Origin: a virus
DNA length: 21,553 bases
IMG/VR virus record: IMGVR_UViG_3300010413_000200
Location: 1-21,553 of that record
Direction: 5' to 3' (one strand)
Positions 1-4,537 of the stretch are shown piece by piece (positions within the stretch are counted from its first letter, which is position 1; each line of letters starts with the position of its first letter). Under the pieces are notes generated by a model. It saw nothing but the letters and a program-made list of their open reading frames with translations. It made no database searches and was not told the origin of the DNA. The translations under genes were made by a program, and so were the position numbers.

Positions 1-382
1 CTGCGTAGGCTTCAGGATATATTACACCAATCCAATTCCATATGTCAAGTAAATTAGCCAACGCCATCATGCCAAATGATAATATACCGATACTTGAGAA
101 AATAGCACCAAAGAAAGAAGCTATTTCTTCTCCATCATTTTTTGTATCGGCACATAGTCTGGCTAAAGTTAAGGGATTATATTTCCCCAAAAGAAGATAT
201 GTAACCCCTATTGCACTGCATAGCCCAATCATTAATCCCTGACCGGCTTCAATACGTAATACCATTAAACCAAGGTCAACAGCTTGACCACCATATTTGG
301 TTATCACTTCTGTAGCTGCTTGGAAATACTGTTCCAACTTATCCGTGATAACGACAACTGTTTCTGGATTTACATCTGTCAT
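1..382 (-). CDS. Holin-like small membrane protein (C-terminus beyond window)
   Basis: The reading frame begins at the ATG on the - strand at 382 and runs open off the left edge, giving at least 127 residues. A clear AGGAG lies about 10 bases upstream. The protein has an amphipathic N-terminal stretch (about 1-45), a membrane segment at about 48-66 (around LCSAIGVTYLLLG), a short charged loop (about 78-88), and a second hydrophobic segment at about 89-110, followed by an aromatic stretch containing IWNWIGVIYPEAYA. This two-segment layout with a W/P-rich tail is common in small phage membrane proteins annotated as holins, which open the inner membrane at lysis. The holin role is inference from topology; no endolysin is visible here, and any lysis partner would lie further left. 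A copy of the repeated promoter-like motif sits just upstream (403-420), so this gene probably has its own transcription start. Confidence 0.72.
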   Translation of the reverse strand, partial: MTDVNPETVVVITDKLEQYFQAATEVITKYGGQAVDLGLMVLRIEAGQGLMIGLCSAIGVTYLLLGKYNPLTLARLCADTKNDGEEIASFFGAIFSSIGILSFGMMALANLLDIWNWIGVIYPEAYA

Positions 383-402
383 TTCTCATTTCTCCTGTTT
401 GT

Positions 403-420
403 GATGATGATAGTAATATT
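403..420 (-). promoter_or_regulatory. Promoter-like repeat, copy A
   Basis: On the - strand this reads AATATTACTATCATCATC. It ends about 20 bases before the ATG of the holin-like gene, leaving just enough leader for the AGGAG. The core AATATTACTATCATC recurs exactly at 1425-1442 and 1461-1477. The spacing suggests a phage-specific promoter. The central ACTAT resembles the ACTATA of T7-type promoters, but the assignment is inference. Confidence 0.45.
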
Positions 421-424
421 TTGA

Positions 425-631
425 TTAGTCCGATATTACAGTGAATGTTTCAATTGAAATAATTCGGGATAAATCAAAAGTATATGTTATGTGATGATGT
501 GGCCCGATATAACAGCTGATAAAATATACACCAGAATCACTCCACGTTTGGTCTACGTCGGTGAATTCCTGACATTTATCTTCATCATGTATATCAAGTC
601 CAGTGTATCTAATAGTTAAATTCTGATGCAT
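425..631 (-). CDS. Hypothetical 68-aa phage protein
   Basis: No function recognised. The protein starts MHQNLTIRYTG and is acidic in the middle (DIHDEDKCQEFTDVD), with a beta-rich aromatic half containing GPHHHITYTF. I chose the ATG at 631 over an in-frame ATG at 649 for two reasons. It overlaps the stop of the preceding gene as TAATG, and it has a purine-rich Shine-Dalgarno sequence (GGAGAGAGGTAG) at the right distance. The layout implies translation coupled to the gene upstream (631-828). It has no signal peptide or membrane segment. It belongs to a leftward string of very short genes that are probably host-interaction or regulatory accessories, but that is inferred from location only. Confidence 0.75.
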   Translation of the reverse strand: MHQNLTIRYTGLDIHDEDKCQEFTDVDQTWSDSGVYFISCYIGPHHHITYTFDLSRIISIETFTVISD

Positions 632-828
632 TATGCTACCTCTCTCCATACTCGCGAAGCGTCGCCCTTTTTCAGGACAACACTGCGTATTGTACCCTGA
701 ACCATTATCTTACCAAACTGGTTCCCCTGTTTGTCCATCCGAACTTGACTTACCTCCATAATACTAGGTATGTCTGTCTTAATTAGGACAAGCTGATTAA
801 TCTTATTCTTTAATCTGATTGATTTCAT
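631..828 (-). CDS. Hypothetical 65-aa basic phage protein
   Basis: No function recognised. The protein is MKSIRLKNKINQLVLIKTD...WREVA, basic and beta-strand rich, with alternating hydrophobic residues (QLVLI, GKIMVQGTIRSVVL) that suggest a small barrel or SH3-like fold. The start has a strong GGAGG about 9 bases upstream. Its TAA shares a base with the ATG of the next gene (TAATG), so the two are likely made together. It has no Cys, no membrane segment and no recognisable nucleic-acid-binding motif. Confidence 0.75.
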   Translation of the reverse strand: MKSIRLKNKINQLVLIKTDIPSIMEVSQVRMDKQGNQFGKIMVQGTIRSVVLKKGDASRVWREVA

Positions 829-853
829 AGGTTTTTATACCTCCATTGCCATT

Positions 854-1081
854 TTAGCTTGGCCTTTGTATTTGGTCAACGTATCGCATAACCAGTTTGT
901 GTTTGGAATCATATATCATATATGAATCCCATTTGTATTCATCGGCAATCCTGTCTCCCTCCTCAAGTGCCCGATTCCTTACCTTGGCCTCAAGTTTGAT
1001 AATGGCACAATCCGATGGATTATCCACATTAACTTTTTCGAGAAAGAAAGTTTCACATGGAAAATTGACTATTTGCCCCAT
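854..1081 (-). CDS. Hypothetical 75-aa phage protein
   Basis: No function recognised. It starts MGQIVNFPCETFFLEKV, and its middle is an alpha-helical, charged segment (CAIIKLEAKVRNRALEEGDRIADEYKWD) with heptad-like spacing. It ends VMRYVDQIQRPS. The start is preceded by the very strong SD GGAGGAGAGG. This SD is embedded in the 3' end of the overlapping 41-codon gene at 1069-1194, so the two genes share 13 bases and are probably coupled. A longer frame on the opposite strand over this interval lacks a ribosome site and is a shadow. Confidence 0.75.
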   Translation of the reverse strand: MGQIVNFPCETFFLEKVNVDNPSDCAIIKLEAKVRNRALEEGDRIADEYKWDSYMIYDSKHKLVMRYVDQIQRPS

Positions 1082-1194
1082 TTTCCTCTCCTCCTCATTT
1101 CTTTTTTTCTTTTCTTTTCATCTTCATACCAAGGCCAGTATATCAATAAAGCTACGATAATCAGGCCCACCACTTCACCGATAGATAAATACAT
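1069..1194 (-). CDS. 41-aa single-span membrane peptide
   Basis: A short gene that is easy to miss. It has ATG at 1194, GGAG 8 bases upstream, and TAG at 1069-1071. The product begins MYLSIGEVVGLIIVALLIYW and continues with a highly basic cytosolic tail (about 26-41: KKRKKEMRRRGKWGK). That gives one hydrophobic segment (about 6-22) followed by positive charge, so an N-out, C-in single-span protein is likely. It overlaps the next gene out of frame by 13 bases. Function is unknown. Small membrane peptides of this shape in phages act as holin or antiholin partners or as superinfection factors, but nothing in the sequence decides between these. Confidence 0.6.
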   Translation of the reverse strand: MYLSIGEVVGLIIVALLIYWPWYEDEKKRKKEMRRRGKWGK

Positions 1195-1213
1195 ATCTTT
1201 TCTCCATGTTAGG

Positions 1214-1225
1214 TAGTCTAGACTA
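1214..1225. promoter_or_regulatory. Palindromic box 1, TAGTCTAGACTA
   Basis: Perfect 12-bp palindrome, flanked as GG-box-TGTC. It lies ahead of the 41-aa gene (start 1194) and overlaps the TAG stop of the tiny ORF at 1223-1303. On the - strand the flank gives CATAGT, a possible weak -10. It is one of six identical boxes. An operator for a dimeric regulator is the simplest reading. Confidence 0.6.
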
Positions 1226-1303
1226 TGTCAATAGCGACCTCACTATCTCCACAATCCACGCAAGAGAAGCGAGCCATACCATTAACTCATACATCTTATT
1301 CAT
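1223..1303 (-). CDS. Possible 23-26-aa hydrophobic peptide
   Basis: A tiny open frame, MNKMYELMVWLASLAWIVEI followed by VRSLLT, ending in a TAG that is part of palindromic box 1. A strong AGGTGGAGG sits immediately before it. The spacing is too tight for the first ATG (1303) and better for the second (1294, about 10 bases), so the product may be 23 aa. Almost the whole peptide is one amphipathic or hydrophobic helix with conserved-looking tryptophans. It lies between boxes 1 and 2 and would be transcribed leftward with the small-gene chain. It could be a real membrane micro-peptide or a leader ORF; coding status is uncertain. Confidence 0.4.
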   Translation of the reverse strand: MNKMYELMVWLASLAWIVEIVRSLLT

Positions 1304-1312
1304 TCCTCCACC

Positions 1313-1324
1313 TAGTCTAGACTA
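1313..1324. promoter_or_regulatory. Palindromic box 2, TAGTCTAGACTA
   Basis: Second perfect copy, flanked as CC-box-TGTT. On the - strand it sits directly before the AGGTGGAGG of the 23-26-codon ORF, so a bound protein would block transcription or initiation there. The - strand flank again gives CATAGT. Confidence 0.6.
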
Positions 1325-1424
1325 TGTTGACGAATTGGGCATATAGAGTGCCCCACTATGAAACCATTGTACCATAGTCAAGGCCGGAAGTCAAGCGTTA
1401 TCAATAACTTAGCACAACTCATAT

Positions 1425-1442
1425 GACGATGATAGTAATATT
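1425..1442 (-). promoter_or_regulatory. Promoter-like repeat, copy B
   Basis: On the - strand this reads AATATTACTATCATCGTC. It lies about 120 bases ahead of the tiny ORF at 1303, in the 1304-1556 interval where I see no other gene. The core is identical to copies A and C for 15 bases. It points toward the leftward small-gene chain. Confidence 0.42.
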
Positions 1443-1460
1443 CACACACACGCATAGGTC

Positions 1461-1477
1461 ATGATGATAGTAATATT
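1461..1477 (-). promoter_or_regulatory. Promoter-like repeat, copy C
   Basis: On the - strand this reads AATATTACTATCATCAT, 36 bases from copy B in the same orientation. Its upstream edge abuts a separate 10-bp palindrome, CCTGTACAGG (1478-1487), which in turn abuts palindromic box 3. The tandem arrangement looks like a compact control region for the leftward genes. Confidence 0.42.
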
Positions 1478-1499
1478 CCTGTACAGGTAGTCTAGACTA
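1478..1499. promoter_or_regulatory. Palindromic box 3 (1488-1499) joined to CCTGTACAGG palindrome
   Basis: Perfect copy of TAGTCTAGACTA, flanked as GG-box-GGTG. It is immediately preceded by the unrelated 10-bp palindrome CCTGTACAGG at 1478-1487. Two back-to-back dyads beside promoter-like copies B and C suggest combined control of leftward transcription. Confidence 0.55.
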
Positions 1500-1556
1500 G
1501 GTGAACTATAGGATATATTAGTATATTAGGATAGTGGGATATACAGAATCGTAGGC

Positions 1557-1582
1557 AAAAAAAAGCCCCGGTAATCCGGGGC
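1557..1582 (-). terminator. Rho-independent terminator
   Basis: On the - strand a perfect 7-bp GC stem, GCCCCGG/CCGGGGC with a 4-base ATTA loop, is followed by eight T residues. It lies about 28 bases past the stop of the 222-aa gene and ends leftward transcription from it. The downstream small-gene chain therefore needs its own promoter, consistent with copies B and C. Confidence 0.93.
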
Positions 1583-1609
1583 AAAGTGGATATTGTCGGT
1601 GATTATTTA

Positions 1610-2278
1610 TTATGCTTTGGCCTTATTAGCGGTCAATGCGTCCTTTGCGCTTTTTGGGCGTGAAGGAGTAACGGGTACAAGGTGGCGGAGTACCTTAATA
1701 TCTTCGATTACCTTATCCAGCAGGGCTAATACGTCTGGCTGTTGCTCTGCCGTTGTACCTTCGACCGTACCCACAAGGGCTAGCAGGCGTTGCCCGATTT
1801 CAGGGTTGGCGGCTGCAATATCCTTTGCATTATCAGCGGCAGTCTGCCCACCTTCACCCTGTTCTGCCTTGCGGTAATCGTTCAATGCCTTGCGGTACTT
1901 ACTCATAGACTTGTAATCGCAAGGATTAAAACCCGCTTCGATTCCCTTCTTTACATTGCTTTTGCATTGCGTCCAGGCGTCCGGTACTTTGTCCCATCTA
2001 TCGACAATAGGACAGTTTTCGCTTTTCATAAAGGCTGATTCTGTCTCAATAGCGGCGACTACTTTCTCCACTAATTTCTTGCGGCTGTCCTCATCCTTAA
2101 GGTTTATACCTTCGCTGTATCCCTGTGCGGCCATGAGAAAATGGTCGGCCATTGAAACCCCGGCTTCACGGGCTTCGTCCTTTGCAGTCTGCGCGTGAAT
2201 TGCCTCACGAGCCACATCACGGAAGGTAATTTGACCGCGTAAACCAGTACCCTGCAACTTATCTTTTGCCTTACTCAT
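1610..2278 (-). CDS. Hypothetical 222-aa phage protein
   Basis: No function recognised. It starts MSKAKDKLQGTGLRGQITF, with AAGGAG 9 bases upstream. It is largely alpha-helical and charged, with about 40 residues of helix (REAIHAQTAKDEAREAGVSM) followed by ADHFLMAAQGYSEG. The middle has two Cys (NCPIVDRW and WTQCKSNVKKG) plus a third at NPCDY. The Ala/Glu/Leu-rich C-terminal half ends in a lysine-rich tail (SAKDALTANKAKA). It is a single-gene unit: palindromic box 4 sits upstream, and the terminator at 1557-1582 follows. Dedicated control at both ends suggests a well-expressed early product. It might be DNA-associated, given the basic ends, but no defined DNA-binding motif is visible. Confidence 0.85.
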   Translation of the reverse strand: MSKAKDKLQGTGLRGQITFRDVAREAIHAQTAKDEAREAGVSMADHFLMAAQGYSEGINLKDEDSRKKLVEKVVAAIETESAFMKSENCPIVDRWDKVPDAWTQCKSNVKKGIEAGFNPCDYKSMSKYRKALNDYRKAEQGEGGQTAADNAKDIAAANPEIGQRLLALVGTVEGTTAEQQPDVLALLDKVIEDIKVLRHLVPVTPSRPKSAKDALTANKAKA

Positions 2279-2299
2279 TTTAAAAACTCCTTCTAGACC

Positions 2300-2311
2300 T
2301 AGTCTAGACTA
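2300..2311. promoter_or_regulatory. Palindromic box 4, TAGTCTAGACTA
   Basis: Perfect copy, flanked as CC-box-TGTG, 22 bases ahead of the start of the 222-aa gene and just upstream of its SD. An extra TCTAGA core at 2292-2297 gives a possible degenerate half-site between box and SD. The - strand flank yields CATAGT at a -10-like place, with CTGTCA 16 bases upstream as a weak -35. Confidence 0.62.
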
Positions 2312-2348
2312 TGTGATTGATTGAGAATGTGACAGCTAGTCGCTGCCC

Positions 2349-2381
2349 CACTGTCCCCATTAGACCACAATAGGGGCAGTG
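2349..2381. other. Imperfect hairpin after the 62-aa gene
   Basis: Arms CACTG-T-CCCC-ATT and AAT-A-GGGG-CAGTG can pair for 12 bp with two single-base bulges and a 7-base loop. It begins about 10 bases beyond the stop of the gene at 2391-2579 and lies ahead of box 4. It has no T-run on either strand, so it is not a typical intrinsic terminator. It could be an RNA-processing or stabilising element. Confidence 0.4.
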
Positions 2382-2390
2382 AGTCAACTA

Positions 2391-2579
2391 CTATACAGCC
2401 TGATTCAGTAATAAACCACAGCAATGGCGGCGCATTGGTAAAGCATGAACATAATCAGCCTCAAATAACTTGGAATATACCCGCTCGATGGTATCGGCTC
2501 TATATTCACTATCTACATTTAGAGTGGAAATAGTAACACTTTCACCTTTTTGAATACTTACTATATATTGAATATTCAT
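2391..2579 (-). CDS. Hypothetical 62-aa phage protein
   Basis: No function recognised. It starts MNIQYIVSIQKGESVTISTL, beta-rich, then has a charged helix (ADTIERVYSKLFEADYVHA). The end contains MRRHCCGLLLNQAV with a vicinal Cys pair and an adjacent His. A GAGGTG lies about 8 bases upstream of the ATG. It is the first leftward gene past the divergence region and would be read from the promoter overlapping palindromic box 5. It is probably among the first leftward transcripts. Very short, but spacing, SD and context favour a real gene. Confidence 0.62.
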   Translation of the reverse strand: MNIQYIVSIQKGESVTISTLNVDSEYRADTIERVYSKLFEADYVHALPMRRHCCGLLLNQAV

Positions 2580-2663
2580 AATTTATTCACCTCATTTATT
2601 GATTAACCTCAATATATTATCGGCCATATAATCGAATAAATCAAGAAATATAGAAAAAATACC

Positions 2664-2699
2664 TAGTCTAGACTATATTAATTTTCCTTTGTTTTTCAA
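2664..2699 (-). promoter_or_regulatory. Leftward promoter overlapped by palindromic box 5
   Basis: On the - strand a TTGAAA (2694-2699) and a TATAGT (2672-2677) are separated by 16 bases, a reasonable sigma70 promoter for the 62-aa gene. The TATAGT shares four bases with box 5 (TAGTCTAGACTA at 2664-2675). A protein bound to the box would cover the -10 and start site, the classic repressor geometry. Confidence 0.55.
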
Positions 2700-2744
2700 T
2701 GAGTTATCGAAGTCAAGAAATTAATTCAATTTTATTGTCTATTT

Positions 2745-2788
2745 TGTGATGCACATCACACTTCCTGCAAGTAATAAACCTATATAAA
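2745..2788 (+). promoter_or_regulatory. CRP site with class II-like rightward promoter
   Basis: TGTGATGCACATCACA at 2745-2760 is an exact match to the TGTGA-N6-TCACA core of CRP (Vfr/CRP family) sites, itself nearly palindromic. Downstream, TATAAA at 2783-2788 is a good -10. A start about 7 bases later (around 2794-2795) puts the CRP centre (2752.5) near -42, the class II distance of about -41.5. The -35 hexamer (ACTTCC) is poor, as expected for activator-dependent promoters. Palindromic box 6 lies at about +21 to +33. The promoter would feed the right arm through a leader of over 500 bases. Confidence 0.55.
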
Positions 2789-2815
2789 TAGTAGGGATTA
2801 TGGGATATTTAGAAC

Positions 2816-2827
2816 TAGTCTAGACTA
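2816..2827. promoter_or_regulatory. Palindromic box 6, TAGTCTAGACTA
   Basis: Sixth perfect copy, flanked as AC-box-CCCC, so outside the core it differs from the other copies. It lies just downstream of the predicted CRP-dependent start. A bound regulator could act there as a roadblock on rightward transcription. Confidence 0.6.
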
Positions 2828-3138
2828 CCCCACCCCACAAACCCCACGACACATAACACTCTTTGCATACCCCAAAGGGACTAGATATAAGGTAATAGCC
2901 CTACAATACTCACACGCTCTGTAGGGTCTATAAGGTCTCTCTAATATTAAAGAATTCTTATGGAGCAAGACAGGGGGGGTGGGGGCCAAAAAAAAGATTG
3001 GGGAGGAGAAGGGACTAGGGTGTTTCCGACGGTGCTACAATTTTCAAAGGGACCCCTTTTTACCCCACAGACCCTATAGGACCCCACTATCTCTACACCG
3101 GTATAGTTTACATAGAGAATAATAGCCTTATTGGGTCC

Positions 3139-3173
3139 AAAGGGGCTATCTTTGCCTTAAGGTACCCCTTTTT
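3139..3173 (+). terminator. Possible weak terminator or attenuator ahead of terS
   Basis: AAAGGGG at 3139-3145 can pair with CCCCTTT at 3165-3171 around a 19-base loop that contains the small palindrome CCTTAAGG. The T-run 3169-3173 includes the end of the stem. The long loop and the A-T closing base pairs make it weak. If it acts, it would limit read-through from the CRP-type promoter. Confidence 0.3.
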
Positions 3174-3205
3174 CCACACATATCATCAAAAGGTACAAAA
3201 ATAAA

Positions 3206-3235
3206 TTGAACTTTTGCTCATTTTTGTTGTCTAAT
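3206..3235 (+). promoter_or_regulatory. Candidate sigma70-type promoter for terS
   Basis: TTGAAC (3206-3211) and TCTAAT (3230-3235) are 18 bases apart on the + strand, about 125 bases ahead of terS. A second option is an extended -10 element, TGGTATAAC (3297-3305), with no usable -35. Both are ordinary matches in AT-rich DNA, so confidence is low. Confidence 0.3.
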
Positions 3236-3361
3236 ACCCTATCGTTGTTTTTGTATTATCTTTTTTTTCTTTTTACCGTTTTTCTGTTTTTGTTTTTGGT
3301 ATAACTAAATATAGAAAGTCAGGTTCCAGTACAGACAGGTATATAACCCTATAGGTGCTCA

Positions 3362-3988
3362 ATGTCAGATAAAGAATTACAGCTTAGAATAGCTGAATCA
3401 GACCCAGAATTCAATTATGAGGAGATTCCTCTTATTGAAGGTGAATACAGTGAGGATGATGCCCTATGGGACCTCAAAGACCTCTACCATACGAATTCTT
3501 GTTATACACCAGAAACCAAAGTAAGAGCTGTTATGGCCTATTTGGTGACAGGTACAAGTAAACAGGCAGAAAAATTTAGTGGAGTTAAAGCTACCGTTAT
3601 TCGGGATTGGAAGAGTAAATCAGAATGGTGGCCCCTTGTTATGGGGGAATGCAGGAAGAAGAAGCAGGATGAATTGGATGCTGCATACACCTCTATTCTC
3701 CATCAGGCTGTAGGAGCTATCTCAGAACGTATAGAGAATGGTGATGAATATATTGATCAAAAGACGGGTGAGAGGAAAAGGAAATTACTCAGTGCCAGAG
3801 ATTTGGCTATCATCACTGGGGTCATCTATGATAAAAGAGCTCTACTTAGGGGAGACCCAACAGGACGTATTGAAAGGAGAACCTCTGGGGATAACCTCAA
3901 GATGCTCCAGAAGAATTTTGAAAAAATTGCTCAGCAATTGGAAGCAAAGACTATTGAGGGTACTGTTACCCGAATCGAGGAGGAATAA
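3362..3988 (+). CDS. terS: Terminase small subunit
   Basis: This 208-aa protein would recognise the phage packaging site and deliver DNA to the large terminase. The N-terminal 45 residues are acidic. Residues about 50-86 form a helix-turn-helix (ETKVRAVMAYLVTGTSKQAE, then SGVKATVIRDWKSKSEWW). Long helices for oligomerisation follow (about 95-125), then the stretch SARDLAIITGVIYDKRALLRGDP (about 144-166), which is characteristic of this small-terminase family. The tail is charged. Only a modest AGGTG lies 4 bases before the ATG. The gene opens the rightward module. Its TAA overlaps the next ATG (TAATG). Family assignment rests on the HTH, the LLRGDP-type motif and the position before terL. Confidence 0.88.
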   Translation: MSDKELQLRIAESDPEFNYEEIPLIEGEYSEDDALWDLKDLYHTNSCYTPETKVRAVMAYLVTGTSKQAEKFSGVKATVIRDWKSKSEWWPLVMGECRKKKQDELDAAYTSILHQAVGAISERIENGDEYIDQKTGERKRKLLSARDLAIITGVIYDKRALLRGDPTGRIERRTSGDNLKMLQKNFEKIAQQLEAKTIEGTVTRIEEE

Positions 3989-4254
3989 TGGGGAGTCGAA
4001 GTAATCATTCTGGTGGTTTCTGGGATACCTTTGAATCTGGTGCTAAGAAATTGGGTGGTCAGATTTATGAGGCTACTCATGGTGGTAAAAAGGAAAGTAA
4101 ATCAGAAGGAGAGAAACCTGCTAAGGAGAAGAAGGAACATAAAGAGGCTAAACAAGCTTCTGCAAAACCTTCAAAAGAGCCTATGAAGGATATTGGTAGT
4201 CCTGAAGAAGCAGTAGCACTGCTCCGTAAGAATCGTGGTGGAAGATTGCCGTAA
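3988..4254 (+). CDS. Hypothetical 88-aa lysine-rich protein
   Basis: No function recognised. It opens MGSRSNHSGGFWDTFESGAK, then has a highly charged, low-complexity Lys/Glu/Ala stretch (about 31-68), and ends with SPEEAVALLRKNRGGRLP. The charged centre is probably disordered and basic enough to touch nucleic acid. Start: TAATG overlap with terS and AGGAGG within the last terS codons, so translation is coupled. It is the first of six small genes between terS and terL. Confidence 0.78.
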   Translation: MGSRSNHSGGFWDTFESGAKKLGGQIYEATHGGKKESKSEGEKPAKEKKEHKEAKQASAKPSKEPMKDIGSPEEAVALLRKNRGGRLP

Positions 4255-4388
4255 TGCCTGTCCATAAGGTAAAAGGTGGATGGCAGTGGGGAAACCACGG
4301 TAAAGTCTACAAAAATAAGGCAGATGCCGAAAGGCAAGGACGAGCTGTCTATGCTCACGGATATAAGGGCAAAAGCAAAAAGAAATGA
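4254..4388 (+). CDS. Small conserved-type 44-aa basic phage protein
   Basis: The product starts MPVHKVKGGWQWGNHGKVYK and goes on with ADAERQGRAVYAHGYKGKSKKK. The pattern MPV-K-VKGG-W-WG--GKVY-----A--QGRA-YA-GYK is one I recognise from many phage genomes as a tiny uncharacterised protein. Its start overlaps the previous stop as TAATG, and its own stop overlaps the next ATG as ATGA. It is aromatic and basic, with no Cys. Function is unknown. The recurring family pattern and double coupling support a real gene despite the length. Confidence 0.75.
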   Translation: MPVHKVKGGWQWGNHGKVYKNKADAERQGRAVYAHGYKGKSKKK

Positions 4389-4537
4389 TTTGGGGTGTAT
4401 TCACTCTTATTTGTTTTGTGGCCCTGATGGTCGTCTGTCGTCCATCTGAGGCACCTCCCAAGGATGACCCTTGGTGTGTCAAAATCAAGATGGATGGTAA
4501 GAGGTATAACCGTGCAAAAGACGAAAGGTGGTTTTGA
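4385..4537 (+). CDS. 50-aa protein with N-terminal membrane anchor or signal
   Basis: The product begins MIWGVFTLICFVALMVVCRP, a hydrophobic run of about 18 residues followed by SEAPPKDDPWCVKIKMDGKR and a basic end. This is a single-span anchor or a signal peptide. A Cys follows the hydrophobic stretch (LMVVC), but the residues before it are a poor lipobox, so lipoprotein status is doubtful. The ATG overlaps the previous TGA, and SD support is weak. The next gene overlaps its 3' end. Function unknown. Confidence 0.55.
   Translation: MIWGVFTLICFVALMVVCRPSEAPPKDDPWCVKIKMDGKRYNRAKDERWF

Larger units (their letters stand above)
2580..3361. other. Non-coding divergence region between left and right arms
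   Basis: No convincing gene in 782 bases. Leftward genes start at its left edge and terS at its right. It contains palindromic boxes 5 and 6, the CRP site, promoter candidates in both directions, a G-run tract (about 2971-2986), A-runs, and T-rich runs at about 3220-3298. The sequence ACCCTATAGG occurs twice (3071-3080 and 3346-3355). Its placement next to terS makes it a candidate for the packaging (pac/cos) recognition region, but no sequence proves that. Confidence 0.7.

Noticed and set aside
897-1160. A + strand open frame opposite the 75-aa and 41-aa genes
   Set aside because: It has no ribosome site, and both overlapping - strand genes have strong SDs and coupled starts.
2734-2766. A five-codon - strand leader-like ORF with AGGAAG upstream inside the CRP site
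   Set aside because: Too short to support from sequence, and its bases are already explained by the CRP palindrome.
1214-2827. The repeated 12-mer as a CRISPR array or replication iterons
   Set aside because: Spacing is irregular (99-812 bp), the units are perfect palindromes and genes lie between them, so a CRISPR array is excluded and regular iterons are unlikely.
2960-3079. A 39-codon + strand frame starting ATG at 2960
   Set aside because: It has no Shine-Dalgarno, and its composition simply follows the G-run and A-run tract, so it is not credible as a gene.
4385-4450. Lipoprotein signal in the 50-aa protein
   Set aside because: The Cys is preceded by M-V-V, which does not fit a lipobox; an ordinary anchor or signal is as likely.
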